Shown: one piece after another, positions 17,100 through 24,689 of the stretch | How positions within the stretch are numbered: position 1 is the stretch's first letter | Layout: each line of letters starts with the position of its first letter | From: an uncultured Alphaproteobacteria bacterium | GTDB lineage: Bacteria; Pseudomonadota; Alphaproteobacteria; RF32; CAG-239 | Direction: 5' to 3' | NCBI GenBank assembly: GCA_944391685.1 | Contig: CALXUM010000014.1 | Span: 1 to 42,508, forward strand | Length of the DNA stretch: 42,508 nucleotides | Program-made: the position numbers and the translations under genes | The notes under the pieces: model-generated | What the model was told of the DNA's origin: nothing | Database searches by the model: none | What the model saw: only the letters and a program-made list of their open reading frames with translations

Positions 17100-19364
17100 A
17101 TGAAGACACCAGCCATAAATCAAGCAATGGAAATTTTGCGATCACTTCGCAAAATTTCAGAAAGTAACAAAGATATTTCCACAAAGCTTAATGAAGTCGT
17201 TAAGATGATAGTTGAGCAAATGGAAGCAGATGCCGGTGCTTGTTACTTAGTTGTTGATGATAATTATTTGGAGATTTTTGCCGCCTATGGTTTCAAAGAA
17301 AATATTGCACATAAAATTTCCCTACGCTTTGGGGATGGCTTAGTAGGAGATATTGCCCAAAACACACGTTCGCTTAGTGTTGCTAATGCTTGGCATCATC
17401 CGCTTTTTTCTTATAAACCGGAACTTGGTGAAGATAATTACAAATCTTTTGTTGGTGTTCCGTTGATTCGTTGGGGCAAATCCATAGGAGTTATTACAGT
17501 CCAAACTAAGGAAGAGAGAGAGTTTTCTCGAAGTGAAATTGATGTATTAGAAACCATAGCCATGGTTTTAAGTGAAACAGTTTCTTCAGAAGAAATGAAT
17601 GAATATAAGAAGCATCTTATAAAATTACGAGGTCAGACCAATAAAGAAAAAGTTAAAGGAATAAGCTTAAGCAAGGGTTATGGTTTAGGTAATGCTGTAG
17701 TTCATCGTCGTAGACAGTCCGTTACTAAAATTTTTGCCGAAGATAAAGAAAAGGAAATAAAAAAACTTGATATCGCATATACCAAGATGAACCACGATTT
17801 GGATGAAAAATTTAATTCTACCAAACTAGGCATAGGTGAACATGTTGACATCTTAGATGCTTATCGAATGTTTGCCAAAGATAAAGGTTGGTATAAAAAA
17901 ATTGCTGATAATGTCCAAAGTGGATTAACGGCTGAAGCCGCTGTGGAACGTGCTTATGAAGACATGTGGAACCGACTTTCAGGTACCCAAGATTCTTATC
18001 TTAAAGAACGTCTTCATGATTTACGAGATGTTGCAGATAGGCTTTTAGGTTATTTAAGTGGCGATAAAGAAGATAAAGCCAAATTTGAAAGTAAAGACAT
18101 AATTGTTGTCGCTCAAACCATGGGGCCGGCAGATTTAATGGATTATGATTATACCAAAATCAGAGGTCTCATAATTGAAGACGGCACTCCTACCATGCAT
18201 GTGGCAATTGTTGCAAAAGCTCTAGGTATACCGGTTGTTGCCAAGATTAAAGGTATATATGGAGACATAAAGACAGGAGAACTTTTAGCTATAGATGGCA
18301 ATGAAGGTTATGTTTATATTCGTCCTATACCTTCAGTTTTAGAGAAGATTAAAGGAAAAATAGCTGAAAGAGAAAAGTTAGCCACCAAACTTGCCGAACT
18401 AAAAAAATTACCTTCCCGCACCAAGGATGGTGTAAGAATAAATATGTATCTTAATGTTGGACTTGCTTTTGATTTAGACTATATTGAAACTACTAATTGT
18501 GACGGCATAGGTCTTTATCGAACGGAAATTCCATTCATGGCTTCAGATGTAATGCCTGATGTTGATCGTCAACTGGGTTATTATAAAGAACTTATGGATA
18601 GGGCCGGAGATAAAAAAGTTGTTTTTAGAAGTCTTGATGTTGGCTCGGATAAACTCCTTCCTTATTGGAGTAATAGTGGGGAGGATAATCCTGCCATTGG
18701 CTGGCGTTCTATTCGTATAACTTTAGATCGCCGAGCTATTTTACGTAAGCAAATGCGAGCCTTTTTAAGAGCTGCAGCCGGTAAAGAATTAAATGTTATG
18801 TTTCCGATGATATCTAATCTGTCTGAATTTGAAGATGCCAAAGAAACTCTTATGATCGAGCTTGAAAAAGAACGTCGTCGCGGACATAAAACACCAAAAA
18901 AAGTAAATATTGGTCTAATGATAGAAGTTCCATCTGTTGTTTTTCAACTAGATGCAATTTTACCCAAAGCAGATTTTATTTCTGTAGGTACTAATGATTT
19001 GGCCCAATTTATGTTTGCTTGTGATAGAGGAAATCCTCGTTTAACAGAAAGATATGATGTTTTATCTGCTCCGTTTTTGAAAATAATGGAACAGGTTTGT
19101 ACGCAGGCATTAAACGCGGGAGTTTTTTGTTCTGTATGCGGAGAAATGGCGGGAAATCCTATTGAGGCAATGGCTTTGATTGGTTTAGGTTTTCGTAATC
19201 TTTCAATGTCAGGCTCTTCTTTCGGTCGAGTTAAAAGTATGGTTCGTTCACTAAATGTTGAAGATGTTGAAGATTACATTAAAAACTTACTTAAGTCTAA
19301 CCGTCGTACTCTTCGTCCCCAATTAATATCCTATGCCTATGATCATGGTATTGAAATTTATTAA
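17100..19364 (+). CDS. ptsP: PEP-protein phosphotransferase with GAF domain (EI-Ntr)
   Basis: This is the first enzyme of the nitrogen-related phosphotransferase chain. It passes phosphate from PEP to an HPr-like carrier (NPr) for regulation, not for sugar uptake. The 754-residue protein has an N-terminal GAF domain (about 1-165), then the PEP-utiliser region. The phosphohistidine is His367 in GTPTMHVAIVAKALGIPVV, and the C-terminal PEP-binding barrel shows GIGLYRTE, MFPMIS and the C-terminal VCGEMAG. All enzyme I landmarks are present, so it should be active. No NPr gene is in the window. A RodZ-like gene follows after 58 nt. Confidence 0.94.
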   Translation: MKTPAINQAMEILRSLRKISESNKDISTKLNEVVKMIVEQMEADAGACYLVVDDNYLEIFAAYGFKENIAHKISLRFGDGLVGDIAQNTRSLSVANAWHHPLFSYKPELGEDNYKSFVGVPLIRWGKSIGVITVQTKEEREFSRSEIDVLETIAMVLSETVSSEEMNEYKKHLIKLRGQTNKEKVKGISLSKGYGLGNAVVHRRRQSVTKIFAEDKEKEIKKLDIAYTKMNHDLDEKFNSTKLGIGEHVDILDAYRMFAKDKGWYKKIADNVQSGLTAEAAVERAYEDMWNRLSGTQDSYLKERLHDLRDVADRLLGYLSGDKEDKAKFESKDIIVVAQTMGPADLMDYDYTKIRGLIIEDGTPTMHVAIVAKALGIPVVAKIKGIYGDIKTGELLAIDGNEGYVYIRPIPSVLEKIKGKIAEREKLATKLAELKKLPSRTKDGVRINMYLNVGLAFDLDYIETTNCDGIGLYRTEIPFMASDVMPDVDRQLGYYKELMDRAGDKKVVFRSLDVGSDKLLPYWSNSGEDNPAIGWRSIRITLDRRAILRKQMRAFLRAAAGKELNVMFPMISNLSEFEDAKETLMIELEKERRRGHKTPKKVNIGLMIEVPSVVFQLDAILPKADFISVGTNDLAQFMFACDRGNPRLTERYDVLSAPFLKIMEQVCTQALNAGVFCSVCGEMAGNPIEAMALIGLGFRNLSMSGSSFGRVKSMVRSLNVEDVEDYIKNLLKSNRRTLRPQLISYAYDHGIEIY

Positions 19365-19422
19365 AAACTATGTAACAATTGCTCACATTACGGAGTCTTA
19401 GCAACTATTTAAGGAAAAGATC

Positions 19423-20445
19423 GTGAAAAAAGAAAAAAATACCACTGAAACATCAGAAAACAAAACTAAATCTACTGAAAAAGCTCCTGTTTCCGAATTG
19501 AAAAAAGTAGAAAAGAGTGTTAATAAAGTCGGCAAACTGTTAAAAGAAATGCGTTTGCAAAAAGATCTTAGTATTTCAGATGTTTCTAAAAAACTCTGTA
19601 TTCGTAAAATATATCTTGAGGCAATTGAAGACAGCAATTATAAAGAACTTCCGCCGCTTCCTTACGGGGTAGGATTTATACGTTCATATGCCGAATACTT
19701 AGGGCTAAACAGCGGTAATATTGTTGAACTTTATAAAGAGGAAACTAATATTAAACCGGATAAAGATATTTTTGTTCTTGAGCCGCAAAATGAGGCCACG
19801 GTTCCCAATCGTAAATATTTACTGATAAGTTTGTTGGCAATCATTTTTGTATATTTTTTATGGTATGCTTATAATAACAAAATATCAGGCGTTGAAGAAC
19901 CGGAGAGTGACGTTTTGGCAGAAGAAAGCATTTCTGAAGACAATAATGAACTCCCGTTGGTTGTTGAGGATTTCAGTGTTACGGAAGAAAATACAGACAA
20001 CTCTTCCGAGTCATCAAAAGCTGAAGAAAAAGCAAAAGTTATTACTGAGCAAGTGACCGTTACTGATGCATCTTTTCCTTTAGAAGAAGATGAAGAGAAA
20101 AAAACGGTAGCTGAAGAGCCTAAAAAAGAATTAAATACAACCCCAGCAAAGGTTGAAGAACAACCTCAAGAAAAAGCAGCCGAAGCAAAGCCGGTTGATG
20201 GTGTTGTTATAAATATCAAAAAAGAAACTTGGATTGAAGTTAAGGATGCCGAAAAGCTTTACATCAGCAAAGTTCTTCAAGCCGGAGACAGCTACAAAGT
20301 CCCGGAAGGCAAAGGCATGATTTTATCTGTCGGCAGAGTTGAAGCTGTTGATGTTTTAATCAACGGCAAAGTTACTCCGGTTGTTAAACCAGATAAAAAG
20401 ATGAATATTGCCTTAGATCCTTTTTTGAACGCCGATAATCATTAG
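19423..20445 (+). CDS. rodZ: RodZ-like HTH membrane protein (DUF4115)
   Basis: The product has 340 residues. A charged N-terminal tail of about 45 residues precedes an HTH_25 domain (KLLKEMRLQKDLSISDVSKK and on, about 45-110). A single membrane segment follows (about 129-148), then an acidic Glu/Ser-rich periplasmic linker (150-265) and a C-terminal DUF4115 domain with INIKKETWIEV. This is the layout of RodZ, which links MreB to the membrane and supports cell shape. Translation starts at GTG 19423 with AAGGA upstream. The N-terminal charged extension and the acidic linker are longer than usual. Confidence 0.82.
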   Translation: MKKEKNTTETSENKTKSTEKAPVSELKKVEKSVNKVGKLLKEMRLQKDLSISDVSKKLCIRKIYLEAIEDSNYKELPPLPYGVGFIRSYAEYLGLNSGNIVELYKEETNIKPDKDIFVLEPQNEATVPNRKYLLISLLAIIFVYFLWYAYNNKISGVEEPESDVLAEESISEDNNELPLVVEDFSVTEENTDNSSESSKAEEKAKVITEQVTVTDASFPLEEDEEKKTVAEEPKKELNTTPAKVEEQPQEKAAEAKPVDGVVINIKKETWIEVKDAEKLYISKVLQAGDSYKVPEGKGMILSVGRVEAVDVLINGKVTPVVKPDKKMNIALDPFLNADNH

Positions 20446-20460
20446 CAAACTGTTTTTATT

Positions 20461-20507
20461 AAAAGAAAATAGCAGGTTTTAATTCACCTGCTGTTTTCTT
20501 TTTTTAT
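20461..20507 (+). terminator. Rho-independent terminator after rodZ
   Basis: The stem AAAACAGCAGGT-like/ACCTGCTGTTTT around loop TTTAATTC is flanked by an A run and a T run. It ends the ptsP-rodZ unit before prfA. Confidence 0.85.
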
Positions 20508-20531
20508 ATTGAGTTAGTAAGGAAAAATAAA

Positions 20532-21605
20532 ATGAATTTTGTAGAAAAATTAGCCAATGTCGTCAACCGCCACAGTGAGCTGGAGGCTCTTATTTCCGAG
20601 CCCGGACTTTCGGCTGAAGAATTGGTGAAAATGAATAAAGAACTGGCGGCATTATCACCGGTTGTCGAGGCCATCAACCAATATAAATCGGTTGAAAAAA
20701 ATATGAACGAGGCCAAACAAATGATGTATGACGCCTCGCTTGATAAAGACATGCGAGAGTTAGCCGAAGCTGAGTATTTTGAAAGCAAAGACAAACTCCC
20801 CGAGTTGGAAAAAGAAATAAAGATTTTGCTTCTTCCCAAAGATGCCGAGGATGAAAAAAATGCTATTTTGGAAATCAGAGCCGGCACCGGCGGTGATGAA
20901 GCGGCATTATTTGCAGCAGTTTTGTTTGAAATGTATAAACGTTATGCCGTTTTACAAGGATGGAAGTTTGAGCTTATGGACGCCAGCGAAAATGAGCTTG
21001 GCGGCTATAAAGAGGTGTCGGCCTCCATTTCCGGTAAAGATGTTTTTTCCAAGCTCAAATTTGAATCTGGAGCACACCGTGTTCAACGTGTTCCGGTAAC
21101 GGAATCTCAAGGCAGGGTGCACACTTCTGCTGCCACCGTAGCCGTTTTGCCGGAGGTTGAAGAAGTTGATATTTATATTAATCCGGCAGATTTGAAGTTA
21201 GAAACATTTCGTTCCTCAGGTGCCGGCGGACAAAAGGTTAACAAAACGGATTCTGCGGTCAGAATTATTCATATTCCAACCGGAGTTGTGGCTGAATCAC
21301 AGGAGGAGCGTTCACAATACAAAAACCGTGAGAATGCCATGCGTAAATTGCGAGCTCGTCTTTATGATGCTCAAAAACAAGCCAAAGATGCCGAATATGC
21401 CCAAAATCGCAAACTTCAAGTCGGCAGTGGTGATAGATCGGAGCGTATTCGCACCTATAACTATCCGCAAGGCAGAGTTACCGATCACCGCATTAATCTT
21501 ACATTATACAAGTTAGATGAAGTCGTTTCCGGAGATGCGTTGGGCGAGATTATAGATGCTTTAGTAGCAGAAGATCAGGCCCAAAAACTTGCCGAACTTG
21601 ATTAA
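20532..21605 (+). CDS. prfA: Peptide chain release factor 1
   Basis: RF1 recognises UAA and UAG and triggers peptide release on the ribosome. The 357-residue product is of normal length. It has the class I domain 1, the anticodon-like recognition region with a [21 protein letters not shown] segment, and the GGQ loop at 232-234 in [17 protein letters not shown]. In many bacteria prmC, which methylates the GGQ glutamine, lies immediately downstream. Here a strong terminator follows at once and prmC is not in the window. Confidence 0.96.
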   Translation: MNFVEKLANVVNRHSELEALISEPGLSAEELVKMNKELAALSPVVEAINQYKSVEKNMNEAKQMMYDASLDKDMRELAEAEYFESKDKLPELEKEIKILLLPKDAEDEKNAILEIRAGTGGDEAALFAAVLFEMYKRYAVLQGWKFELMDASENELGGYKEVSASISGKDVFSKLKFESGAHRVQRVPVTESQGRVHTSAATVAVLPEVEEVDIYINPADLKLETFRSSGAGGQKVNKTDSAVRIIHIPTGVVAESQEERSQYKNRENAMRKLRARLYDAQKQAKDAEYAQNRKLQVGSGDRSERIRTYNYPQGRVTDHRINLTLYKLDEVVSGDALGEIIDALVAEDQAQKLAELD

Positions 21606-21638
21606 AAAAAGCCACCCTTTGAGAGGGTGGCTTTTTTT
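21604..21638 (+). terminator. Rho-independent terminator after prfA
   Basis: The perfect stem AAAAAGCCACCCT/AGGGTGGCTTTTT with a short loop is followed by a T run. It ends prfA and separates it from the island genes. Confidence 0.92.
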
Positions 21639-21681
21639 GTAACTTTTCCACTGATCAAAACCTTATAAACCAAATTACCAA

Positions 21682-21975
21682 ATGCCTAATCCTCAAAGAT
21701 ATTCTGATAAAGAAATTGCGTGGTCTGCTTTAGAAGGTTTTGGCGAAGGAATTGAAAATGGGTCTCTTGCATTATTTAATGCAGGTACAGGAGGTTTGTA
21801 TGATTTAGCAAGTTATGCTTTTATGGATGATGACTATGCCAAAAGGCAGGAGATGATGCAAAAACGTGCTGAAAGTGTTGGTTTAGGAGGAGCCAATAAG
21901 CTTGCTAATTATGCTATTGGTGCCGGAGGGGCGTCAAAATTATTAAAAAACTTAGGTTTAAAATATTTTAAGTAA
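21682..21975 (+). CDS. Small hypothetical protein, glycine-rich
   Basis: The product has 97 residues. It contains repeated Gly/Ala-rich stretches (EGFGEGIENG, NAGTGGLYDLASYA, GLGGANKLANYAIGAGGASKL) and an acidic/basic middle (MDDDYAKRQEMMQKRAES). It has no clear signal peptide. No ribosome binding site is obvious before the ATG. It is the first gene of the accessory island and its composition recalls the Gly/Tyr protein at 23563. The C-terminus stops abruptly after a conserved-looking helix, so it could be truncated. No family is recognised. Confidence 0.5.
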   Translation: MPNPQRYSDKEIAWSALEGFGEGIENGSLALFNAGTGGLYDLASYAFMDDDYAKRQEMMQKRAESVGLGGANKLANYAIGAGGASKLLKNLGLKYFK

Positions 21976-21985
21976 AGTTAACAAC

Positions 21986-22012
21986 TTGACATCTAGATAG
22001 GCTTTTTATACT
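21986..22012 (+). promoter_or_regulatory. Sigma70-like promoter upstream of the DUF805 gene
   Basis: TTGACA (21986-21991) and TATACT (22007-22012) are separated by 15 nt, pointing at the DUF805 gene at 22051. The spacer overlaps one arm of a palindrome (21993-22031). Confidence 0.5.
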
Positions 22013-22031
22013 CTAAAAAAGGCCTATCTAG
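21993..22031. promoter_or_regulatory. Palindrome overlapping the promoter, possible operator or terminator
   Basis: The 10-bp arms CTAGATAGGC and GCCTATCTAG are extended by T/A runs around a 13-nt centre that contains the -10 box. One arm lies in the promoter spacer and the other just after the expected start of transcription. This is the geometry of an operator. It could also be the terminator of the gene ending at 21975, though the following T run is weak. Confidence 0.45.
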
Positions 22032-22050
22032 TTTAAAAGTGGTGTAAATT

Positions 22051-22578
22051 ATGATAAATAAAAAAAATATTCCAAATGATTCCGGCGATATCCAACAGAT
22101 AAAAAATACATTGCAAAGATGTATTTCTTTCAAAGGAACACTAGCCAGATTTCATTTTTGGGAATGTATGATTATAGGATATTTATTTTACAGTTTTTTT
22201 TCTCTTACCGAAATTCCTCATTTTAACATCATAGGTTGGTTTTGTTATTTTTATATTGCTTTGAGCAGTTATCAAAAAAGATGTCGGGATTTGAATATTA
22301 AAGGGACATGGCTCGTCATAGGTGTTTCGGTGTTTTTTATAACTACGGGAATAATTGTTTCTCCAGATATAACAAAAACAGATTTTTTATTTCTAATTTT
22401 TAAAATTATATTTTTAATATATTTAGGAATATATCTTTATGCTCAATTTATGCCTGGTAAAAAAGAAAAGAATGTAAACCTGATTTGTCCGCTGTTAAAA
22501 TATCCCAATGTTTATTTTGCAAGCTGTGTTGTTTTATACTTTATGGCTTATTTTGTTGTAAAAAGCTATAATAATTAA
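22051..22578 (+). CDS. DUF805 family membrane protein
   Basis: The product has 175 residues with four hydrophobic segments. It shows the DUF805 landmarks: FKGTLARFHFWECM near the N-terminus (residues 30-43), KRCRDLNIKGTW in the middle, and a PGKKEKNVN motif near the C-terminus. DUF805 proteins are inner-membrane proteins of unknown function. The 3' part of this gene, from about 22371 with its downstream flank, occurs again at 24832-25065, where it has lost its 5' half. The intact copy has its own promoter. Confidence 0.72.
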   Translation: MINKKNIPNDSGDIQQIKNTLQRCISFKGTLARFHFWECMIIGYLFYSFFSLTEIPHFNIIGWFCYFYIALSSYQKRCRDLNIKGTWLVIGVSVFFITTGIIVSPDITKTDFLFLIFKIIFLIYLGIYLYAQFMPGKKEKNVNLICPLLKYPNVYFASCVVLYFMAYFVVKSYNN

Positions 22579-22742
22579 AAGTTGATTTTAACCGACATTG
22601 ACCATAGCGGTTTCTAGTTTTAAAATGTTTTGATTGTATATTGAAATCAATTTGTAACATTTAATATGTTTTTCATCAAAGGATACATCTTATGGTTTTT
22701 AAAAAATCCGGCATTTCCTAAAAAATATTGGTAGTTTGTTAG
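22579..22742. other. Intergenic segment duplicated from the dnaE upstream region
   Basis: About 22579-22660 resembles 25037-25072 and then 25187-25225, directly before dnaE. The same DNA therefore sits once downstream of the DUF805 gene and once at the dnaE promoter. The extended -10 present before dnaE is not conserved here. I see no gene. Confidence 0.7.
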
Positions 22743-22925
22743 ATGAGATTTATAATAAAATTTACATTAGTTATTGTTGCTTTTTTAGCAATTATCTTAA
22801 GTTTTTTGCAATATTTACTAAGAATAACTGTTATAAACTGGGGAAAAATTGGATTTATCCTAAGATATGCGAAGAAACAGCACAAAACTAATTTAATCAA
22901 CAAATTTAATTCAAAACACCGCTGA
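22743..22925 (+). CDS. Possible small membrane protein
   Basis: The frame has 60 residues with one hydrophobic N-terminal segment (FIIKFTLVIVAFLAIILSFL) and a basic tail. No ribosome binding site is evident, and the stop lies inside the terminator stem at 22914-22943. It may be a real small membrane protein or only an open frame in AT-rich DNA. Confidence 0.25.
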   Translation: MRFIIKFTLVIVAFLAIILSFLQYLLRITVINWGKIGFILRYAKKQHKTNLINKFNSKHR

Positions 22926-22943
22926 TATTTCATTAGCGGTGTT
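22914..22943. terminator. Bidirectional Rho-independent terminator
   Basis: The perfect 10-bp stem AAACACCGCT/AGCGGTGTTT encloses a short loop. T runs on both strands allow it to end transcription from the left and from the XRE gene on the minus strand. Confidence 0.85.
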
Positions 22944-22954
22944 TTTTGTTTTGA

Positions 22955-23194
22955 TTATTTATCAACCAGCAAGATTTCAACCTTTTTACCGTAGTATTTT
23001 GCCAAAAGGTGTAAAGCACCTAAGTTGACACTGCCGCGGCCTAATTCCAGATTGTCTAAAATTCGTTGCGGGATGCCGGTTTCGTCACACACTTGATTAA
23101 AACGTAGTTGTTTGGAAATTCTGATATCGTGTAATCTGGTAGCAAGAGTTTTCCTGCGTCGTCTTAAGTCGTTTTTATCTTGTTTATAGTCCAT
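22955..23194 (-). CDS. XRE-family HTH regulator
   Basis: The product has 79 residues: a basic N-terminus (RRRRKTLATRLHDIR) followed by a lambda-repressor-type HTH (SKQLRFNQVCDETGIPQRILDNLELGRG) and a C-terminal KYYGKKVEILL strand. This is the size of a small regulator or antitoxin-like repressor, but no toxin partner is adjacent. GGGAG precedes the ATG. Just upstream on the same strand lies a 160-nt structured RNA that ends in an intrinsic terminator 28 nt before the start codon. The gene may therefore be controlled by read-through of that terminator. Confidence 0.8.
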   Translation of the reverse strand: MDYKQDKNDLRRRRKTLATRLHDIRISKQLRFNQVCDETGIPQRILDNLELGRGSVNLGALHLLAKYYGKKVEILLVDK

Positions 23195-23221
23195 TTTCTT
23201 AACTCCCTGATTTCTTATTTA

Positions 23222-23381
23222 TAAAAAGAAACCGCCTTAAAATAAATTAAGGCGGGGAGTTCGAAACTGTACAAGCGCAGTCCGGGTTATTCGTGCATAG
23301 CCTTATATCCCCGGCTCCCCAAAAGAGGAGTATTACTTGTAAGGAGTTTCGACACTCCACAGCCGGAACACCCGACTGCGA
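23222..23381 (-). ncRNA. Structured RNA: small RNA or regulatory leader of the XRE gene
   Basis: A perfect-looking promoter, a folded body and an intrinsic terminator occur together on the minus strand. The 5' end pairs with a later segment (P1: 23370-23380 with 23276-23287, CGCAGTC-GGGT with ACCC-GGACTGCG, one bulge). Inside, CCGGCT pairs with AGCCGG, and GGAGT/ACTCC and CCTC/GGGG hairpins follow. The terminator stem is CCGCCTTAA/TTAAGGCGG (23232-23255) with a T run. A second possible pairing joins 23343-23357 with 23257-23270 over 13 bp with one bulge. This would form a pseudoknot with P1 or replace it. It could be an independent small RNA or an attenuating leader. I considered 6S, SRP and tmRNA and found no decisive signature. 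Confidence 0.72.
23232..23255 (-). terminator. Intrinsic terminator ending the structured RNA
   Basis: A 9-bp stem, CCGCCTTAA/TTAAGGCGG, has a 6-nt loop and is followed on the minus strand by TTTCTTTTT. It lies 28-40 nt before the XRE start codon, the usual position of a transcription attenuator. Confidence 0.88.
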
Positions 23382-23386
23382 AAGTG

Positions 23387-23414
23387 ATTATAAAAAATAT
23401 TGCTTAAAATGCAA
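23387..23414 (-). promoter_or_regulatory. Strong sigma70-like promoter of the structured RNA
   Basis: On the minus strand TTGCAT (23414-23409) and consensus TATAAT (23392-23387) are separated by 16 nt. The expected start is near 23380, where the P1 helix begins. Confidence 0.75.
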
Positions 23415-23478
23415 TTAATTTATAAAAGATTTTTCTCATAACTTTTCCACACCTCAACATATTTTTTACAACCACTAC

Positions 23479-23507
23479 TTGCAATTTACGAAATAAGTTG
23501 TTATATT
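23479..23507 (+). promoter_or_regulatory. Sigma70-like promoter of the gene at 23563
   Basis: TTGCAA (23479-23484) and TATATT (23502-23507) are separated by 17 nt. The start would be near 23514, giving a leader of about 50 nt. It is divergent from the RNA promoter on the opposite strand. Confidence 0.6.
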
Positions 23508-23562
23508 ACGTGTTGCGTATTAAACGTATGGATAAAACTCAAAAAAATAAGGATAAAAAACT

Positions 23563-24054
23563 ATGACAAACTTAAAATCACACCCGGTACCGACTTATGC
23601 CGCATATGGCGGAGTTCCTACCGATGCCGCATACGGCGGCGAACCGCAATATATCGCCACTCCTTTCGGCTTGGTTAAAAATGATGCCGAATATAAAAAA
23701 TATATGGCACAAAAACAACAAAAAACATCAATCCCAAATAATGAGGAACAATCAAATCTTTTTCCTAAAATAAATAAGGATAATTATAAAAATACCATAA
23801 AATCTTGCTTAAGAGTTAAAAGTCCTGCGATGGTGGGAATAGCTGCGGCAAAATCATTTCAAAATCTATCTAAAGCAAAAGATTTAATGGATACAAAAAA
23901 TGAAATAGGATATGATAATTATGCTCACCGTTTAGGAATGTGCCAAAATGGTCAAGGCGGAATTGATACATATTTGACTGGTTTAGGTTGGGGAGTAGCA
24001 AAAGAAATCTTAGATTTGGGAAAGAAAATTCCTCAAAACGGTTTTAATTCTTAA
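23563..24054 (+). CDS. Hypothetical protein with Tyr/Gly repeats
   Basis: The product has 163 residues. The N-terminal part contains a repeated motif, PTYAAYGGVPTDAAYGGEPQYIATPFG (residues 9-35), reading as proline, alanine, tyrosine and glycine repeats. A Lys/Gln-rich linker (44-70) and an alanine/leucine-rich helical region follow, ending in a Gly-rich segment (MCQNGQGGIDTYLTGLGWG). No signal peptide or known domain is recognised. AAGGA precedes the ATG at good spacing. The first 50 codons recur at 24690 without a start codon, showing that this gene was copied. It may be a surface-exposed or secreted protein, but this is a guess. Confidence 0.6.
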   Translation: MTNLKSHPVPTYAAYGGVPTDAAYGGEPQYIATPFGLVKNDAEYKKYMAQKQQKTSIPNNEEQSNLFPKINKDNYKNTIKSCLRVKSPAMVGIAAAKSFQNLSKAKDLMDTKNEIGYDNYAHRLGMCQNGQGGIDTYLTGLGWGVAKEILDLGKKIPQNGFNS

Positions 24055-24066
24055 TGGAATGACAGC

Positions 24067-24183
24067 ATGAAAGATATGAAAAATAATTTTGAAGGATTAA
24101 ATTATGGATTTAATAATCCTAATGCATCATGTGAAGGATGGTTGGAAAATTTAGATTATAAAAATAATATTTGGAAAAAATAA
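24067..24183 (+). CDS. Very small hypothetical protein
   Basis: The product has 38 residues, rich in Asn, Tyr and Gly, with a single Cys and an aromatic C-terminus. It starts 12 nt after the Tyr/Gly protein, on the same strand. The upstream GGAATGACAGC offers a weak ribosome binding site. Its bias towards Asn and Gly resembles its neighbours, so it may be a third member of that set. It could also be chance. Confidence 0.35.
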   Translation: MKDMKNNFEGLNYGFNNPNASCEGWLENLDYKNNIWKK

Positions 24184-24210
24184 TTTTTATTTAATATAAT
24201 TTATAATAAA

Positions 24211-24256
24211 ATTAAGAACAGATAAGTAATATATTTATTACCCATCTGTTCTTAAT
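24211..24256 (+). terminator. Long hairpin between island genes, likely terminator
   Basis: The arms ATTAAGAACAGAT and ATCTGTTCTTAAT match perfectly over 13 bp, with further GTAAT/ATTAC pairing inside. The T tail is short. It separates the Tyr/Gly operon from the membrane protein at 24278. Confidence 0.55.
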
Positions 24257-24277
24257 TAATAGAATAGAGTGAATAAC

Positions 24278-24688
24278 ATGAAAAATTTTTTGATATCATT
24301 AAAAAAACAATCTACTAGCGGATTTTTAATTGCGATTTTTTTATGTGCTTTTTTATTTTTTTATTATTTCTTATATTGGTATTTTATTGATTTTACAAAT
24401 TATTCATTTTTGAGAGCTTTGAAAAATTCAGTAATTTTTTCTTTTTTACCAATCATTTTGATTTATTTTGCCGTAAATCTTAAAAGATGTTGTAAATCAT
24501 TTTGGGTACAAAAGTTAGCTGAAATATTTTTTTTCATAGCAATTTTCGGAGCCTGTGTGATTTTTTTAATCGGGGGATTAGGAAGTTACGGTACCGGTGC
24601 TTATGAAACATGCATGAGTAAATGTTTAGATGATAATAAATTAAATGTTGATATATGTGAGTTCGATATTTGTGATTTTACAATATAA
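24278..24688 (+). CDS. Hypothetical membrane protein with cysteine-rich tail
   Basis: The product has 136 residues: three hydrophobic segments (about 14-38, 52-72 and 80-102), then a cysteine-rich tail (ETCMSKCLDDNKLNVDICEFDICDF) with four cysteines in about 25 residues. The last segment is preceded by a GGLGSYGTG turn. The tail is probably exposed on one side of the membrane and could form disulfides or bind metal. I chose the ATG at 24278; a GTG at 24269 in the same frame is an alternative. No family is recognised. Confidence 0.55.
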   Translation: MKNFLISLKKQSTSGFLIAIFLCAFLFFYYFLYWYFIDFTNYSFLRALKNSVIFSFLPIILIYFAVNLKRCCKSFWVQKLAEIFFFIAIFGACVIFLIGGLGSYGTGAYETCMSKCLDDNKLNVDICEFDICDFTI

Positions 24689-24689
24689 T

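Noticed and set aside
21640..21652. DnaA-box-like TTTTCCAC sequences near 21645 and 23447
   Set aside because: Two single imperfect boxes almost 2 kb apart, without an AT-rich unwinding element or dnaA, do not support an origin.
22955..23194. Toxin-antitoxin module with the XRE gene as antitoxin
   Set aside because: There is no partner gene on either side; a terminator and a structured RNA flank it.
23222..23381. Identification as 6S RNA, SRP RNA or tmRNA
   Set aside because: The P1-closed part is only about 105 nt, the SRP tetraloop sequence is absent, and no tag reading frame or CCA end is present. I left the family open.
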